Assembly: GCF_963675165.1 (NCBI RefSeq)
Contig: NC_087383.1
Span: 6,657,139-6,721,138, forward strand
DNA: 64,000 bases
Direction of reading: 5' to 3'
From: Halichondria panicea
Taxonomy: Eukaryota; Porifera; Demospongiae; Suberitida; Halichondriidae
This document shows positions 61,469 to 64,000 of the stretch, one piece after another. A program made the position numbers and the translations under genes. Numbering within the stretch: the first letter of the stretch is position 1; every line of letters starts with the position of its first letter. The notes below the pieces were generated by a model, which was not told the DNA's origin, ran no database searches, and saw nothing but the letters and a program-made list of their open reading frames with translations.

Positions 61469-61759
61469 CTATAGTGGTGAGTTAGGCACGTACATAATAT
61501 AGTTTACTAAGTCAGAGTCTATTGTTCTCAAATTCAACTATTCAATAGCTGCGTATGCACTAGACATGTTTAAACTTGGTACATGCATGCATGGGGATAA
61601 TTCCAGGGATGAAACATGTCACTATCCCCAGATTAGAATGAACATTACCACAATAGTATAGAGTCATATGGCTGCGTAGCAACCACAAGAACATTGTCAG
61701 TTAAAAACCACGTAGAGGTCAGGGTACAACAACCGTTTGTTCTCAAATCACAAATCACG

Positions 61760-61764
61760 TGTGT

Positions 61765-61838
<74 letters not shown>

Positions 61839-61855
61839 GGTGTGGGTGTGGGTGT
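61760..61855. repeat. (GT)n microsatellite in unit 4
   Basis: Shorter counterpart of 59,430-59,628. Confidence 0.9.
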
Positions 61856-62573
61856 GGCAGTCAAACCCACTAGACTATAGTACATATCAGTGAGGTCACT
61901 AAACCAGACACGATATGAACGTGTATTTGTGTTTAGGGTATTAAAAGGATCATAATTATTATAATAGCAGGGCTTGTAGCTGCAGGAGCAGAAGAGAGGA
62001 AGGAGGCCGAATACACCAGCCTTGGTTCATGCACTGCAGTGCTTCACCCCACTACCCATAGAGACTACTGGTGTTCTAGGGCCTAAGTCTAAGACATTTG
62101 TTAAGGAATTAGGTGCATGGGCGCGTTGCACGTGTCACGGGAGATCAGAAGTCCTCCCATTACTTACTGCAAAGGCTGTCGGTCGCAGTACAGGGAAATG
62201 CGGCCTCAGTGATGGGCACAATGGACTCGCAGACCCTCTCCCTCGAAACATTGAAACTTTGAATTACTACATTATTTGTTGTTGTACGAATTACACCTGG
62301 TCTGTACACCTGGTCTGTACATGTATACGTATACTATTTCTAATAGTATAAAAAAACTAATTATTATTATTATTATCCCACATATAAAAGCGACTAACTA
62401 ATTAAACGAGCAGGAAACATAATTATTCATGAACATTTCTAGCAATATTGAGTGTTTTGACATAAGCACATGTACATGCATGTGTCTAGTCCTAACCACT
62501 ATGTACGTTAATTCAGCTATGAATTGGAGATAATACGGCCTTAAAGTGTTACATGACACACACACTGACTTAC

Positions 62574-62866
62574 CTAGGTCACACTGTCCAGTTGCCATCA
62601 GTAACTGGACACACTTCAAGTGTCCCCTGTAGCAGGCCCAGTGCAGGGGAGTGTCCTTACGAGTAGTCCGTACATTGACATCGATGCCATCTTGCTGTGT
62701 GAGTATCTTCACTACATCAGGGTGGTTGTTGATGCATGCTACATGGAGAGTGGTCCATCCATAACTGTTCCTCCAGTTGACAGGAGCTCCTCTAGCCAGC
62801 AGCCTCTCCACCTCGTCCACACGACCACCACTGGAAGCATAATAGACTTGCTGACCCAGATCATGA
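62574..62866 (-). CDS. ROCO gene, ankyrin exon 1 (5'-most in window)
   Basis: 293 nt encode HDLGQQVYYASSGGRVDEVE, RLLARGAPVNWRNSYGWTTL, HVACINNHPDVVKILTQQDG, TPLHWACYRGHLKCVQLLMA and TGQCDL: nearly three canonical ankyrin repeats (G-x-TxLHxAC.. pattern). It ends at CTAG|GTAAGT in phase 1, fitting the next exon. The 5' border is either an acceptor (CACTGTAG|T, phase 2, more exons upstream) or, less likely, translation starts at an in-frame ATG at 62,916, which would make this the first exon. Confidence 0.82.
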
Positions 62867-62916
62867 CTACAGTGTATTGTGGGAGGAGGTAAACAATGAA
62901 GGGAAGAAATTATCAT

Positions 62917-63061
62917 TATTATGTACCTACAAATGACAATGAGTAATCTCAGTCTCCAATTAGTGGACTCTTAGGTGGTGAGGAGTGAGTAGGTGTATTA
63001 TAGAGGATGTGACTGTATTGACCACAATCTTAGGAGCTAGCCTTCACTTGCTAGCTATACC
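62917..63061. other. Short upstream stretch, possible 5' region of the ROCO gene
   Basis: Unique sequence between the ankyrin exon and the repeated block. No promoter motif stands out. Confidence 0.35.
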
Positions 63062-64000
63062 CACATCTAGACACCAGAGGAGCCTGCAACTAATTAACCA
63101 TCACTCATTTAGGTCACTCATTAGTTTCTGAGGTTGTCATCTAAATAAGTAATACAGTCATCTTTGCTTCTATAGCTAGTAAGCACGAGTTATACTATTA
63201 TACAGTATAAACAATACATGTAGTGTTAGGAGTACATTATGGTCACAGTCATTATTGGACAATAGGGTGTCTGGATTCATAGATAAGGAGTACTGTATTC
63301 ATTGTGGCCTCTGAGATAAGGTCACCTCAATGTACACAGCCATTCCACCAAATGTTCACCACTTAGTAAACCACGAATTGGAAACAGAAGTCCCTCAAAA
63401 TAATGTTCACCACTTAGTAAACAATAGATTATAGAGTTAGAGAAGTTACATTGAATCTGCAATGGATCCTCGAAACTATTCGCGTTACTTATGAACGAGG
63501 CTGTTAAGCAATTAATTTTTGTCGGGTAACTCCCTTAAAATATGAAAGTTGTGTTTCCTTGAGACATCATCTGTAACAGTTTATAACACGCCTAGTCCGT
63601 CAGCCACATGTAGTACTTATAATGACTGACAACGTACACCCAGTAAAAAAGATAAATTAGCTAGTAAAGTCATAAGTTAGTTCCCAAGGCTGTTTTAGAG
63701 CGTGCTAGTTATAACTACTACAATAGGTATAGACCTTGAATATAAGTAAGTTGCACGGACTAAGCAGCTATTTGTAGTTTATTATGCACTGTGTGTAGAA
63801 ATAGGTATTGTTGTGGCTCCATTAAACCACAGCGTAGCGCGGATGATACTCGAGGGTACCTTCGTTTCTAACCCCTTTAACCCCTCAATCTATGGTACAA
63901 CACAACAACTCATGATCAGAGTGTTCCAGGGTTCAATGAACTATTTGTTGTGTGGGTTCTAATGAATAAGAATGGTATGCAGAAACATTAATTTTCTTAC
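63062..64000. repeat. Second copy of the 5,024-5,905 spacer
   Basis: Matches 5024-5905 almost exactly and stops only because the window ends. Small differences include an added ~45 bp near 63,350-63,400 with a repeated GTTCACCACTTAGTAAAC, and GATACTCGAGGGTACC at 63,845. Here the block adjoins CTAGCTATAC and not a transposon end. Confidence 0.85.

Larger units (their letters stand above)
60113..62324. repeat. Tandem segmental duplication, unit 4 (ankyrin exon 61,364-61,468)
   Basis: Repeats unit 3 with high identity, including the AGGCCGAATACACCAGCC segment (59,792 and 62,007) and the GT repeat. Confidence 0.75.

Overview
The window looks like nuclear DNA of an early-branching animal, most likely a demosponge of the Amphimedon type. 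That reading is an inference from AT-rich DNA full of ataattata motifs, spliced genes with many short GT-AG introns, an ankyrin-ROC-COR-Death gene, and a dense mix of eukaryotic DNA transposons (piggyBac, Helitron, hAT-like, pogo-like and IS3EU-like). There are no bacterial operons, phage genes or CRISPR arrays. No database search was possible, so the species is not established.

Layout. 1-11,018 holds two nearly identical ~4.8 kb TA-flanked transposons ending in CACTGTAAAAAC (the first is cut by the window start), separated by a 1.2 kb spacer that reappears at 63,062-64,000. 11-24 kb is a graveyard: a kinase-like exon, a 595 bp MITE, a broken piggyBac transposase, a two-PDZ scaffold gene with frameshifts, the C-terminal end of a Helitron helicase, a damaged ribosomal protein S6 exon, a 1.35 kb hAT-like element, a pogo-like MITE and a ~0.5 kb tandem array. 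24-29 kb is AT-rich with only tentative exons.

29.4-62.9 kb is dominated by one inferred minus-strand gene. Ankyrin exons at 62.6, 61.4, 59.0, 56.2 and 52.6 kb lead, after a ~20 kb intron, to a large ROC-COR exon (30,364-32,573) and a C-terminal Death-like domain (29,406-29,755). All junctions can be joined in frame, nearly all in phase 1. Four of the ankyrin exons sit in tandem segmental duplications of 2-3.5 kb, so the repeat domain has grown by exon duplication.

The ~20 kb intron is packed with mobile DNA. The main occupant is a 6,018 bp element (39,153-45,170) with a 6 bp CTGGTA target duplication, TAT...ATA ends and inverted arrays of a ~20 bp satellite. It has two convergent spliced genes: a DDE integrase-like transposase and a 686-residue HECT-type ubiquitin ligase. 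Both genes start inside the long inverted repeat and share the same leader and N-terminal peptide. I consider this the most interesting system in the window. A second type of TA-flanked CACTGTAAAAAC element (46,102-48,522) and paired presence/absence insertions in the duplicated ankyrin units complete the region.
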